A DNA stretch of 64,000 bases from assembly GCA_029204225.1 (NCBI GenBank), contig CM055098.1, forward strand, positions 47,307,939-47,371,938, given 5' to 3'. Origin of the DNA: Diphasiastrum complanatum. Its lineage: Eukaryota; Streptophyta; Lycopodiopsida; Lycopodiales; Lycopodiaceae. Of the stretch, positions 1 to 11,111 are shown in pieces. Within the stretch, counting starts at the first letter, position 1, and the number at the start of each line of letters is the position of its first letter. The translations under genes were made by a program, and so were the position numbers. The notes beneath the pieces were generated by a model, which saw only the letters and a program-made list of their open reading frames with translations, was not told the DNA's origin and searched no databases.

Positions 1-312
1 TTCTTATGCTAGTTGTTGGCAAAAACTTTTGTAGCTAACTTATCTTGGCCAATCTACAACCTTTGGTGTGTGCAACTCTATTGCAAATTTAGAGCTTTAA
101 CTTAAAAAGTTGGTTTTACTATGCTACTTTTTAGACATAATTAATTTCAACCTCTAAGCAAGACCCTCCTAAAGACATGCTTTGGGTTTTTATTGCAAAG
201 GGTCATATGTTAGATACTATCTTCAGGACATTAAGTGATATAAACCTTTTGATAACATCCTAGTTAAATGTGTGGTAGCAAAAGATGCATCTTCAATAAA
301 GCACACATCCAA

Positions 313-620
313 ATTGTGTCCAATGTATCATAAGAGGCCTATTGATATTCCATAAAGGGGAAAAGGGGAAAAAGTGAAACTAAGCTTTCAACTCAAGTTA
401 AGCAACACCTCTCCTCTCTTGGATAGAGTTAGCTAGGTGTGAAATGTGTCCAATGTCTTAAAGTGGAATAGGGTATTGAAATTTCATAAAAATATTAAAA
501 AGAATCCAAGCTTTGAGCTCAAGGAATGTATAATTTAACATGAGCCGCCTCTCCCTTAAGATATGACAACCTAATCTAATGAATAGAGTTATCTAGTTAT
601 GAAATTAAAGGTCCACTCCT
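313..620. repeat. Degenerate tandem duplication upstream of the GRAS gene
   Basis: Two imperfect units of about 150 bases follow one another. Both carry a GTGTCCAATGT phrase, an AAGCTTT..CTCAAG phrase, a CCTCTCC phrase and a phrase like ATAGAGTTAGCTAG. Divergence is high, so the duplication is old. I see no coding potential. The rest of 1-1200 is AT-rich and holds nothing I can name. Confidence 0.35.
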
Positions 621-1739
621 ATGAGTTGGAAAAAACATGCATATTTGTGTCATCTTATGGGTGGGTTGTATTATGTCACATAAACAAACTGAAAGGCAGC
701 TGCAATGTAACCTCTTTTATTGCAAAGCAGCCAATAAAAAACGTGTGAAATGCAAATTATTGCTCAGCCTCTTATTTGTTTATAGAAGGGTGAGCAATAC
801 TTTTTCTTTTCTTTTGATTTTAAGTATGTATGCTGACCCCTTTTGTGTACCAATGTGTCTGTCCCAGCTTTAAAGCAGGAAACTCATGTGGCTCTACAAA
901 TTAGAATTCTACAACGCTGCTAAGGCCTGTCCTATTCTGTACAAACTACAAACCAGAGTAAAATGAGTACCACTTTTTCCTGCCAGCTTCTGCCATTGCT
1001 GGACTCTGGACTGGACCTAACCTAAATGATCATACATTTTCAATTTTAAAATTCAATTTGGCTGCTACAATGTAAGCAGATCTTTCCTCTCTAGGAAAAA
1101 GTTTAGTCAATTTATTATTCACCTATTCTTATTCTCCATATGCTTCAGACATCCTGCTTCCAGTTCAAGTCTCTGACACACCCCATCCATCTATGCCTCT
1201 GACAGTACGGGTGGAGATTCTTACTCTTAGCCATGGCTCTGGAATAAGGCTTAAAAGTTAGAGTGATTAGTGATTATGCAGGAGGAGGAACCAGACGTCA
1301 CCAGAGTGACAGAGTCTGGACTCTGGAGTATAGTACCTTGGAGAATAGTTTTTGTGGGTATGGTTACTGTCCTGGCAGACTCCAGTGGCAAGGTTTGAGG
1401 AGTGTATATCTGATGTGGATTGTACAGCACTCTTACCTCCTAACCGATAGATGTGTGTAGTTGAGGATTTGAAGGGCTCAAGAGAGGGCCGTGTTATAGT
1501 ACAGATCGACCAGTTGGACTGGGTAGGTTAGTTCCTCCTCTCTATCCTACCCACATCACCATGGCTTTCTCTGCTCTGGAGTCTGTGTGAGCCCTGAGAA
1601 TTCGTGCTGTTGTTGCAGCTGTTGCTGCAGGGGAAGATTGTTGTTGATCCAATGCGATCAAGAGAGAGAAAGGGGGGAAGGGAGAGAAAGGGGAGAGAGG
1701 GAATAGGACCCACACACACCTTCATCTCTTTCTGCAAGT

Positions 1740-2618
1740 CTCTTTCGTCGTCTGCGCTATCATTTCACTAGCTTCACCGCTTTACTCAGGATCCGTCACT
1801 TTCCTTGCTAGACCTCACAAACACGGGCTCTCTCTTTCCATTTTCACTATTTCACTCTTGCTCCATCTCTTTCTCGCTCTGTCTCCCTTTTCTCTCTTTC
1901 GCTCTTTCTCCACCTCTGTATCGGACCTCTGTCCCTGTAAGCTGACCTTATAATCTGTTGCTCTATTACCAATCCTTCTCTTCCCGTTCCTGCTTTTTTG
2001 CTTTCATTACAACCAACTCCCTCAGTCTTGTCTCTCTGCTACTTCTGTGTAAGTTTATAGTGATTTTCCTGCTTATAGCATACTTCGTATACTGATAACT
2101 GTGGACACCGATTTTCTTACTGCACTTCTGTGAGGTCAATTTCTTTGCAGCTATTGCAAGGCTAATTGTCTTGCTCTTGTTTTGCCGAGCACTCCATTTG
2201 TGAGGGCAATTTCTTATGCAGCTGTTGCAAGTTTGAGCTTCTGCTGCTGGAATCCAAACACAACACCAGTTTATAATTTGGTTTCATTACCTTGTGGATA
2301 TGTGAAGCTGACCCTGCTGCACAGGCGCAATCTACTCTTGCTCCCATAATATGTGAGCCCATGTTGCTGATCAATTCTAGCGATTTCCTCACCAAATTGA
2401 GAGTCGATCATCAGAAGCTGGATCAGACAACTTTTGTTAGAAAGATTTGTAGCATGGATTGTGTGCGAGGTCAGGAGGAGATTGATGATGCCAAAAATCT
2501 TACATAGATCCAGCCTCTTCAGCCTGACCAAGCAAATCTCCCACTAGAAGAGTTCTTGTAGCTTGAGAGAGAGGGAGAGAGAGAGAGAGAGAGTCCTTCG
2601 AAGAAAAGCATAGTTGCT
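1740..2618 (+). promoter_or_regulatory. Probable leader of the GRAS gene, with a candidate 5'-UTR intron
   Basis: A long pyrimidine-rich stretch (about 1850-2045), common in plant 5' leaders, is followed by a possible donor GTAAGT at 2049 and an acceptor TTTGCAG ending at 2150, which would give a 102-base leader intron. A phrase around TCAATTTCTTTGCAGCT at 2131-2160 is repeated imperfectly at 2201-2231. A (GA)n run at about 2569-2593 sits just before the ATG. No TATA box is convincing. The transcription start is not visible from sequence alone. Confidence 0.4.
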
Positions 2619-4895
2619 ATGGCGCATTTCTATGCAGATAATTCAAGCTTCATGTTCTATCACAGCACACCCTCCACTCGCTCAGACGCTTCTCTCATGG
2701 CTATAGCTCAGCAACTGCTTCAGAAACAACAGCACCATCAACACCAACAGCCACCGCCTGCGTCCGCTGATGGAAGTCAAGGCAGCAGTGGCATGACAGA
2801 AAATCCATGTCCAGTGACTCACTCTTGGAGAGGTGGGAGGACAAACTCCAGCCACGATCCATATTCTCTGCCCATCTCAAGATCCTGCTGCTCAGATGCT
2901 TTTGAGGATTTATCCTCCTCCAGCACCTCCTACTTCCTGGAGCCCACTTCTGTTCTGGATCTCTCTAGCCCATCTCTGGATTCCATGCACTCTCCCTTGA
3001 CTCTCAACGAGCAGCGATTCCAGGAAATCGAGCAATGCTTGCAGGAAGACGTGAGCCTGACAGAAAATCCCGTAATGAACAGATTTTCTACTGGCTTTGC
3101 CACCGAGCTTGCAACAGCTTCCAGCAGCAGACCTACTGACTGTGACGGAGATGTCCTTTACGAATCGGGAAAGATGGCTGACTTAAGAACAACAAGAGGA
3201 GCTACGTATTATCTGGAGGATCTGCAGGCTCTGCGATCTGGACAAAAGATTTTTTCTGATCAGAGCCAGCTGGGGATGGGCGATGGAAGCTCGGAGTGGA
3301 TGGATTGTCTGATGAATGATCTTCATGCAGAAGCGGTTGAAGTTGGAATAGCGTCATGTTTTGAGAGAAATCCCTGTGAGTCCACACACAGCTCGGAGCT
3401 TCCAGGCTATCCCTGCACGCCGGAGGAAAGTTGGAGGGAAGATTTTGCATTTGCTTGCTCTTCGGATCGGATTCCCCACACCTCCTGGACGCGAGACGCG
3501 TGCCCAGTTGATCTGCTCTCCGCATCATCGTCTGATCAGCTTCTCTCTTCTAGTAATTTCACCTCTCTAGCATTGCCACGGCAGCAGCCTCAGTATCCCT
3601 CGCATTTGCTAGCGCTGTCCAAACTTTGTCCACCTCAGGATCGCCCAGCAGGTCACGTTTTTGATAGAAGAGATGCGCTTTGTGTGTTGACAAGGGCAGG
3701 ATTGCTGGGAGTACATCTAGAGAGAAAAGGTGGCGATGAAGGTGTTAGATTGTTGCAACTTCTGATTGATTGTGTGGCAAGTATCGAAACAACCTCCATG
3801 GCAGGATCGTTAGCAACGCCAGGACGAGGAACATCGCATTGCACAAATGCCATGATGAAATTGAGAGAGCTTTCTTCTGCATACAGCGATCCGTTGCAAA
3901 GGGTAGCATCCCATTTCACAGACGCCATGGCTGCTCGCCTGGAAACCGATCCAGCAGCAGCAGCCCATGAACCCTCGAGGGATGAGAGCCTAGAGGATAT
4001 GGTGATGGCCTTTCGAGCGTTCAACGAAGCTTGTCCTTATATTAAATTTGCTCACCTCACAGCAAACCAAGCAATCCTGGAGGCGATGGAGACAGCAGAC
4101 AAGGTTCATATAATCGATTGTGGCATAGTTCAGGGCGTGCAATGGGCAGCTTTATTGCAAGCCTTCGCTACCCGGCCTGCGGGAGCCGTCCCTCCCAAGA
4201 TCAGAATCACCGGCATCGCGAGCCCCAAGCTCGGCACCGACCCATCCGCCGCCCTCGCTGCCACAGCAAAACGCCTCACCGAGTTCGCAAACCTCCTCAA
4301 CCTGCAATTTGAATTCTGTCCAGTTTCCACCAAGCTGGAGGATTTAGACCCATCCATGCTCAGATTAGACCACAACGAAGTCCTTGCAGTAAATTTTATG
4401 TTCGAGCTGCATCACCTTCTGGATGATTCTCTTCAACACCTCCGAAGAACTCTTAGGCTTGTGCAGCTCCTTAGCCCAGCAGTGATCACAGTGGCAGAAT
4501 TTGAGGCCAGCATAAATGCAGCTCCACTCCAGACCAGATTCCTCAACGCCTTCTGCTTCTATGCTGCGCTGTTTGATTCCCTGGATGAAACTATGGCCCG
4601 GGAGGATCCAGAGAGAGTCAAAGTCGAAAGACTATTCTTTGCAAAAGAGATTAAGAACATGATGGCTGCTGATGGGGCAGAAAGAAAAGAACGGCGAGAA
4701 AGTACCGATAATTGGAGGAGACTGATGGATAGAGCAGGCTTCAGGAGCGCACCGCTCAGCTACTATGCTATAAGTCAAGCTCGCCTGCTATTATGGCTGT
4801 ATTGCGAGAATTTTACACTGATGCAAGTGCCTGGATGCCTCTCCCTTTGCTGGCTGGAGCACCCCATTGTCACAGTCTCAGCCTGGCATTGCTGA
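2619..4895 (+). CDS. GRAS-family transcription regulator, SCARECROW-LIKE 4/7 type
   Basis: A single uninterrupted exon of 758 codons, as is common for GRAS genes. Residues 1-350 are a variable Ser-, Gln- and His-rich N-terminus typical of GRAS activation or partner-binding regions. The GRAS domain follows: first leucine-rich part about 350-450, VHIID motif about 496-500 (seen as VHIID then CGIVQGVQW), second leucine-rich part to about 600, PFYRE region about 635-695, and a SAW region ending in VTVSAWHC. FAHLTANQAILEA and GIVQGVQWAALLQA are characteristic of the SCL4/7 branch (family knowledge). GRAS proteins act in the nucleus as transcriptional co-regulators. The ATG lies directly after the GA-rich leader and no longer in-frame start is visible. 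SCL4/7 usually reads DFGIVQG, here DCGIVQG. The gene looks functional. The exact target pathway is not inferable. Confidence 0.93.
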   Translation: MAHFYADNSSFMFYHSTPSTRSDASLMAIAQQLLQKQQHHQHQQPPPASADGSQGSSGMTENPCPVTHSWRGGRTNSSHDPYSLPISRSCCSDAFEDLSSSSTSYFLEPTSVLDLSSPSLDSMHSPLTLNEQRFQEIEQCLQEDVSLTENPVMNRFSTGFATELATASSSRPTDCDGDVLYESGKMADLRTTRGATYYLEDLQALRSGQKIFSDQSQLGMGDGSSEWMDCLMNDLHAEAVEVGIASCFERNPCESTHSSELPGYPCTPEESWREDFAFACSSDRIPHTSWTRDACPVDLLSASSSDQLLSSSNFTSLALPRQQPQYPSHLLALSKLCPPQDRPAGHVFDRRDALCVLTRAGLLGVHLERKGGDEGVRLLQLLIDCVASIETTSMAGSLATPGRGTSHCTNAMMKLRELSSAYSDPLQRVASHFTDAMAARLETDPAAAAHEPSRDESLEDMVMAFRAFNEACPYIKFAHLTANQAILEAMETADKVHIIDCGIVQGVQWAALLQAFATRPAGAVPPKIRITGIASPKLGTDPSAALAATAKRLTEFANLLNLQFEFCPVSTKLEDLDPSMLRLDHNEVLAVNFMFELHHLLDDSLQHLRRTLRLVQLLSPAVITVAEFEASINAAPLQTRFLNAFCFYAALFDSLDETMAREDPERVKVERLFFAKEIKNMMAADGAERKERRESTDNWRRLMDRAGFRSAPLSYYAISQARLLLWLYCENFTLMQVPGCLSLCWLEHPIVTVSAWHC

Positions 4896-6299
4896 GAGCT
4901 TCGTTTCAGGATCTATACTCCCTTCGTTTTCAGTTTCTTTTCTTGTACTGATAGAAACAAAGAAAAGTGCAACGATCACACCGTTGGCAAACAGATGTTG
5001 AGAGCTTATTTGGGGGTGGGGGGGGATGGCGGGGGACAGTTTTTACTTTTGTCCATTATAGCAGTGTATATATTTCCTTCTTTTTTTTTTGGGATAAGTG
5101 TGTCATGTACGCTGGATTTTAATTGTTGTTCTGAATGCTTTATCTTTCCTCTGCTGTGAATTCAGCCTATGAGAGCAATGTGGATTGTGAGTTTATTCTA
5201 CAACCCAATACAGTAAACAAGTCAACTTTTTGCTCGTATTTAGGACAAGCTCCTATTTACCTACAGAAAGCAGAACTCTCTGTTTTATGTTTTGATTCCA
5301 GCAAGCAAACGAGCGGTCACTGGTACCAACAATTTCTGTACAACCTACAGTATCAATGCATTTTCACCTGGATATTTCTTTCTTCTGATTGTCCTTGTCA
5401 CTGTTTGCTTCACAAATATAAGCAGGATCGTCCTTTATATAGCCTAAATGCATTCACCTGCTGGATCATAAAATGCCTTTAACTGCTTATTGAAGACAAT
5501 TGAGTTGATTATAATCTCTTGGGCAGGTTGGTTTTTAGACTGATGAGGCATGACATGTTTGAGTGCTCAATTTGAGTGGCGCTCTTCAAGCTGTGCAATC
5601 AAGAGCATGAAGGCTTCTGACGAGGTCCAATTATGTAGGAAGAACCCGTCACCCAATTAGAATATATAAGCAGCACGGCTTGGTAAAATAGCAACACAAA
5701 GATTTGCTGACATGTAATAGAACTTCTAGAAGTTCGCCATGCATCATTGATTGAAGATTGCTAAAAGAAAAACCTCCTTTTAACAAGGATAAATGTTTTC
5801 ATCCCTCGGTGCTTGTCACTCATACAAAGCTTGTTTAAACAAAATTTGTGAGACACCAATAAGATGTGTAACTTGAGTGTAATCTCATGTGCTAGCTCTA
5901 TGATCTGCTATTCTTCTGTTTTTTTAATTTGTGGTCCACCATTTCTTCTATGATTGACAAACAATTAGTCTTAGGAGATGAAAGTTGTATATTCTCATGA
6001 TCTTGTGGATGAGTAAAGTCCATCTCAAGGAGCCCTTCAACACCATATCACTTATTGGAAGACTTTAGTGGTAAATTTTTTACTTCTAGTGGAAAAACCT
6101 AAGTATTTATAAGAAATGTAGTTGATCTAACAATCAATTAGCAATATGTACACTTAATTATGTGCATCACATAGCAAGGCCAAGCCAAGTTAGGGGGGTT
6201 TTGGCTTGTATGGATTATAGTAGTCAATGTTTGATCTTTAGCCAAGTTTGATCACACATCTAGAATCATCAACAACATAGAAATCGCTACTTTATGCAT
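4896..6299. other. 3' flank of the GRAS gene and intergenic DNA
   Basis: A G-run (GGGGGTGGGGGGG) at about 5011-5025 and a T-run at about 5080-5091 follow the stop codon, and the mRNA 3' end probably lies near here. A short open frame at 5135-5482 has no recognisable domain and looks like chance. Nothing else in this stretch can be supported. Confidence 0.4.
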
Positions 6300-6716
6300 G
6301 CTAGAATTTAGAAATGCATCAAGATCTGATCATAACCACTTAGATCTGACTTAGTATTGTCCCTATTGATCAGGTCTTGTGATGGTTAGATATATGAGTG
6401 AACCAGCTGTGAAGAATTTCAGATCATTAAGATCCAAAATATCCCTTTGATCTATGCTTAGAAAGACAAGCAAATCACCATCCTTGCCAATGTAGAAAAA
6501 CCAATATCTACACTATGAATGAGATGCAAACTCGAATAGATCTTGATCAAACATCAATCAAGACATAAAATAATGTTGATGTTCGTACACAAACAGTAAG
6601 CCACTGTATTTCACACGTGTGGATCTGAGAATAGCATTTAATGAGCATTCCACCAAGATATCAAGTATAGTGCACCAATGGATAGTAAAACCCAAAGAGA
6701 ACCATTTACAAGAATG

Positions 6717-6775
<59 letters not shown>

Positions 6776-7008
6776 ATGTTTTCTCTTCCCATGAGTTACA
6801 TCGTTTTATAGCAGGTCCAAACCTAAATTCAAACTTTGGTTTCCTTCCATAATGAAAACCCTAGTATTTTTGTGACTAGATTCAATGTATTTTGAATCTC
6901 TTCAAAACTCATGTTCTATAGTTTCCCACACTTTCCAAAAGTGTTTATTCAAATGCTTTTAGACTAATATAACTGCTTTTAGTCAATTGCCAAATATACA
7001 AATATGAC
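6300..7008 (-). repeat. Old copia LTR (Copia-0), split by Copia-1
   Basis: The sequence left of Copia-1 joins the sequence right of it (12704-12737) across the CAAAA target duplication. In minus orientation the joined sequence begins TGTGAAATATT directly after a purine tract and the C-terminal codons of a copia pol at 12729-12845. This is the expected order pol, polypurine tract, 3' LTR. The outer LTR boundary (6300) is only a guess. A TTCACACGTGTGG box lies at 6610. Confidence 0.5.
6720..6774. repeat. (AG)n microsatellite
   Basis: About 27 perfect AG units inside the old Copia-0 LTR. Confidence 0.95.
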
Positions 7009-7013
7009 CAAAA

Positions 7014-7276
7014 ACTTAGAATTTGCTTTGCACAGGAACACAGATCATGCTACACAGTAACACAGACAGAAAATCACTCTCCTCACCAAGCTCACATAGC
7101 AACTATATTTCTCAAAATGAAATTACACTGTACATATAGTTGTTCACTCAGACAACCCATGCATGACCCAGGTTGCCGTTGGCGGGACGCGTGTCTCGTC
7201 GACTTGCCTCGTGGCGAGGCCAACTGATCCTTATCCACTGTACAGTAACACAGTGATTCTAACTTTAATTCTAACT
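7014..7276 (-). repeat. Copia-1 3' LTR
   Basis: 263 bases. Matches 12423-12698 over nearly its whole length, with scattered substitutions and one indel. Its ends are ACTTAG...AACT on the plus strand, not the usual TG...CA. Confidence 0.88.
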
Positions 7277-7289
7277 CTCTCCCTTAAAG
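7277..7289 (-). other. Copia-1 polypurine tract
   Basis: Reads CTTTAAGGGAGAG on the minus strand and abuts the 3' LTR, as expected for plus-strand DNA priming. Confidence 0.75.
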
Positions 7290-7329
7290 TAGAGTCACTT
7301 TTTATACAGTCATATACATAGCTTTAAAG

Positions 7330-7833
7330 TCAACAAACTTTAAATACAGAAAGTTTTGATCTAAACTTATCAAACTTTTCTCCAGTAAGTGGCTTAGTGA
7401 AAATATCAGCTAGTTGTTCTTTTGTGCTACAATGAACAACATAAATTTCATGACTTAGCAGCCTTTCACGTATGAAGTGATATTGGATCTCAATGTGTTT
7501 AGTTCTCGCATGGAACACTGGATTCTTTGCTAGCTGAATGCCACTCTGACTGTTGCTATGTAAAGTTGTGGGATTTTTCTACTTTATGCCAATTTTTTTC
7601 AAGATTTGTCTCAACCATATAGCTTCTTGTGCAACACTACACATTGCCTTATACTCTGCTTCTGTGGTGGAAAGAGCAATTGTACTTTGTTTCTTACTAG
7701 ACCAGGAAAAACAATTACCATAAAACTGGAATATATATCTTGTGGTGGATCTACGATCATCATAGTCACCTCCCCAGTCCGCATCCACATAGCCACACAA
7801 CTCAGATAAACCATCATGCTTCCTGTAAATCAA
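7330..7833 (-). pseudogene. Copia-1 RNase H
   Basis: Shows the copia RNase H signatures ADWGGDYDDRRSTT, SWSSKKQSTIALSTTEAEY and, after an in-frame stop at 7576-7578, HARTKHIEIQYHFIRE and the terminal DIFTKPL block. It would degrade the RNA strand during reverse transcription. It lies in the same frame as the upstream RT portion, from which it is parted by another stop at 7840-7842. Confidence 0.85.
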
Positions 7834-7842
7834 GCCATACTC

Positions 7843-9008
7843 TTATGTGCCTTTCACATAACGCAAAATGCGTTTAGCTGCTTTCCAATGCATTTCCGTA
7901 GGTGCTGCCATAAATTGACTTACAATGCCAACAACATAGCATATATCTAGTCTAGTTGTGGTAAGGTAAATCAAGCTCCCTACTAACTGTCTATATAGCG
8001 TAGCATCAAATGACTCTGATTCATCAAGCTTAGAAAGCTTTTTACCTGGTTCAATAGGAGTGTTTACTGGTTTGCAATCCTGCAACCTAAACCTGTGCAG
8101 CAACTCTTTGACATATTTCACCTGTGTTAAACCCACTTCATGTCCTTTTTGCCACACTTCTACTCCAAGGCAGTAATGCATCAGGCTGAGATCCGTCATC
8201 TCAAATTGTTTCATGAGGTCTTTCTTGATTATGTCTATCATCTCTTGATTATTTCCCGTAATAATCAAGTCATCAACATAAAGAGTAATCAAAGCAACCA
8301 TACCATCAAAGCATAAGACATATAGATTTGGATCAGAATGTGTTCTCACCATCCCCTTTGAACGAAAGTAGGCATCAATCCTGCTATACCATGCACGTGG
8401 TGCTTGTTTAAGACCATAAAGCGCTTTCTTCAAGCGACATACTTTATTTTCCTGTCCTTTCGTTACAAAGCCTTCAGGTTGATCCATGAACACTTCTTCT
8501 TCTAACTCACCATTTAGAAAAGCAGATTTCACATCCATCTGATGCAAAGGCCAACCAAAATGTGAAGCTAAAGCAATAAGTAGACGTAGAGTATTCGAGT
8601 ATTCTACTTACACACCAACGCAAAGGTCTCCTCATAGTCAATGCCTTTATTTTGTTCGTACCCTTTGATTACCAATCTTGCTTTGTGCTTTGCTATGCTT
8701 CCATCTGCATGGTACTTAGTTCTATATACCCATTTGCAACCAATGGGTTTCTTGCCAACTGGTGGTTCTACTAAGTCCCATGTGCTATGCTTAGCAATTG
8801 ACTCCATCTCCTCTCCCATGGCTTTGATCCAAATGTCATCATCCTTCACTTCACCATAAGTCGAAGGTTCTTTGCTTTGAATAATGCTGGATAACAGAGC
8901 ATAATTTGCTTCATACCTTTTAGGTAGTATCTTCTCTCTTGTTGATCTTCGTAGCTCTCCCTGGTTAGATGATCCTGGAAAGTCATATATGTCACGGCTC
9001 TCCAACAA
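7843..9008 (-). pseudogene. Copia-1 reverse transcriptase
   Basis: Two adjoining open parts. 8604-9008 carries the RT N-terminus (IGCKWVYRTKY, HKARLVIKGYEQ, GIDYEETFA). 7843-8547 carries QMDVKSAFLNG with a catalytic Asp, YGLKQAPRAWY and the YVDD active site (LYVDDLIIT), then the connection to RNase H. A frameshift at about 8550-8600 separates them. The catalytic residues are present but the frame is broken. Confidence 0.88.
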
Positions 9009-9036
9009 TCTCTCAAACCACTTAGGGAGCTTTCTG

Positions 9037-9975
9037 TCAGGTGATCGGCTTCTTGGTGAAAATGTATCCCACGATACATCTTCTCCTTACGTTTGTCACC
9101 TGCAATTTCAATCCTTCTTGCACCAAAAGGTTGTCCCTACCTCTCCAACCTGTTTCATGAGGTTGAGTAGTAGTATCTTGAGACGTATCCTCATGTTCAT
9201 CACTCGGAAGGTCAATGAATGGATCATCATCAGGTGGTATCCTCACTATACCATTTTTCCTACTGGATGTGTCTATCTTCTCAGCATCTTCGTCTTCATA
9301 CATCTTGGATTCATCAAAGATAACATCTCGGCTTATATGGATTTTGTTTTCGACTGGATCAAAACATCTATAGCCCTTCACGCGATCATCATATCCTAGG
9401 AATATGCACTTGATAGCTTTTACATCAAGTTTACGTCTTTCTTCCTTAGGAATGTGTATAAAGGCCTTACATCCAAAGATTCGCAAGTGGTTCACCTTTG
9501 GCTTCTTCTTTGTGAATGCTTCCTCAGGTGTAATTTTTTGTATGGCAATGGTAGGACTTCTATTTTGAAGATAGACTGCCGTGCTACATGCTTCTGACCA
9601 AAAATCTTTTGGTAATTTCATCTCAGCTAGCATAGATCTGACACTTTCCACAATCGTACAATTTTTGCACTCAGCTACACCATTGAGAGCTGGAGTATGA
9701 GCTTGCGTAAATTGTCTTTTAATCCCACATTGATCACAAAGATCATTGAAGTCATTAGACTTATACTCACCTCCACTATCTGATCTTAGGACTTTGATCT
9801 TCTTACCTGTCTGATTTTCGACCAAGTTTTTGAAGTTCTTGAAGTTATCAAAAGCATCTGATTTCTTCTTCAAGAAGTAGATCCACGTCTTACGTGACAT
9901 ATCATCAATAAAGGTCATGAAATAGAAGGCTTTTCCTAAGGACATGGTCCTCATGGGCCCGCATAAATCTGTGTG
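9037..9975 (-). pseudogene. Copia-1 integrase
   Basis: Begins at an LIHTDLCGP block and continues with FIDDMSRKTW (first Asp), RSDSGGEY (second Asp) and NGVAECKN (Glu), so all three DDE residues remain. FLGYDDRVKGYRCFDP marks the C-terminal part. The zinc-binding GAG-pre-integrase module that should precede it is missing (see the protease entry). Separated by frame changes from both neighbours. Confidence 0.87.
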
Positions 9976-9977
9976 GA

Positions 9978-10535
9978 TTAAATCCAGGATGTTCTTTGCT
10001 CTTGCAACACCTTCAAACCTGGTACGTAAAGTACCTCCCTAATCATCCTGCTTTTGCCATCAGGCAGTTGGATTGAAATTGTGCCTATCCCCTTGATCAT
10101 GCACACTTCACCATTTGCTTGTGAAACAGATGTCCCATTATCCAATGCCTTCAAACTATTGAACCAGTTCTTGTTACCTATCATGTGTCTTGTGGCTCCT
10201 GAGTCAATATACCATGCTTGATCATCTTGATTAGATGACAATGCAGATATGAAGATGCTAGAGTCTTCAATCTCACCTTCATCGACAAGGTTACCAACTT
10301 GTTTTGGTTTCCCCTTGCCTTGTTCCACCAGGAATTTGGGACATTCACTCTTCCAGTGGCCCTTTTTACCACAATGGAAGCACTTGCCTTTCTTTTTAGT
10401 TTTGCTGGAAGATCCCTCATCCTCCTGAGACTTGGCAAATTGTTGTTTAGTCTTCTTCTTGCCCTTGCCCTTGCCTTGTTTTTGGCGTGTTGCAAGTGCC
10501 TGATCATCAGTATTTTGACGTCTAGCTTTCACCAT
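9978..10535 (-). pseudogene. Copia-1 Gag C-terminus (zinc knuckle) and protease
   Basis: Contains a basic region, a CCHC knuckle (CFHCGKKGHWKSEC) for genomic RNA binding, and the copia protease start AWYIDSGATRHM with the DSGA active site. After EVLYVPGLK the frame runs, within a few codons, into the integrase LIHTDLCGP region read one frame over. The whole HHCC GAG-pre-integrase domain, usually about 100 residues, is therefore deleted near 10010-10030. In the same frame as gag upstream, parted from it by a TAG at 10551-10553. Confidence 0.87.
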
Positions 10536-10553
10536 TTCTTGTCGTTGCTCTTC

Positions 10554-11111
10554 CTACATCAAGATTCCTGTGAGCTCGTCAAAGCTTGGCAATCTTTCTC
10601 TTGATGCTATTATGCTCACAAACATCTGATAGGGTTCTGCAATGCCGCATAATGCATTATACATCAGCTCTACATCACGTATGCGCTCTCCAATAGAATG
10701 CAGTTCATCTCTCATTGTCTTGATTTTGGTCATGTACGTCTGAATGTGCTCTCCTTGCTCCATGCGGGCACTATTCAACTTTGACTTCAGAAACATGATT
10801 CTTGACGGATTTGATGTCTCAAACTGCTCCTTTAGCACATCCCATGCCTGTCTGGGTGTAATAGCATCACAAATGTGGGTAATGATGTGATCCTTCACTG
10901 ACAAGTTAATGAAGGTCAAAGCTTTCCTCATCTTTTTGTCGAACACTTTGATGTCTGCTTCATTTGGCGACCTTCTCTCATCACCTGTAATGACTTCCCA
11001 CACATCTTTCTCCATCAATATGTTTTTCATTTTGAATTTCCACACTGCGTAGTTGGAAATCCCATCCAATTTGCTACTTTCACTCAAAATGGACTCTCCC
11101 ATGTTTGCCAT
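10554..11111 (-). pseudogene. Copia-1 Gag N-terminal part
   Basis: 185 codons of a UBN2-type Gag: KLDGISNYAVWKFKMKNIL near the start, a central ITPRQAWDVLKEQFE block and LRDELHSIG-like spacing typical of plant copia capsids. It would form the particle shell. The ATG is the first in-frame start after the long leader. A single TAG separates it from the zinc-knuckle part, so it may once have been one frame. Confidence 0.85.

Noticed and set aside
637-1737. Short open frames upstream of the GRAS gene
   Set aside because: No domain, no conserved-looking composition, and overlapping frames on both strands.
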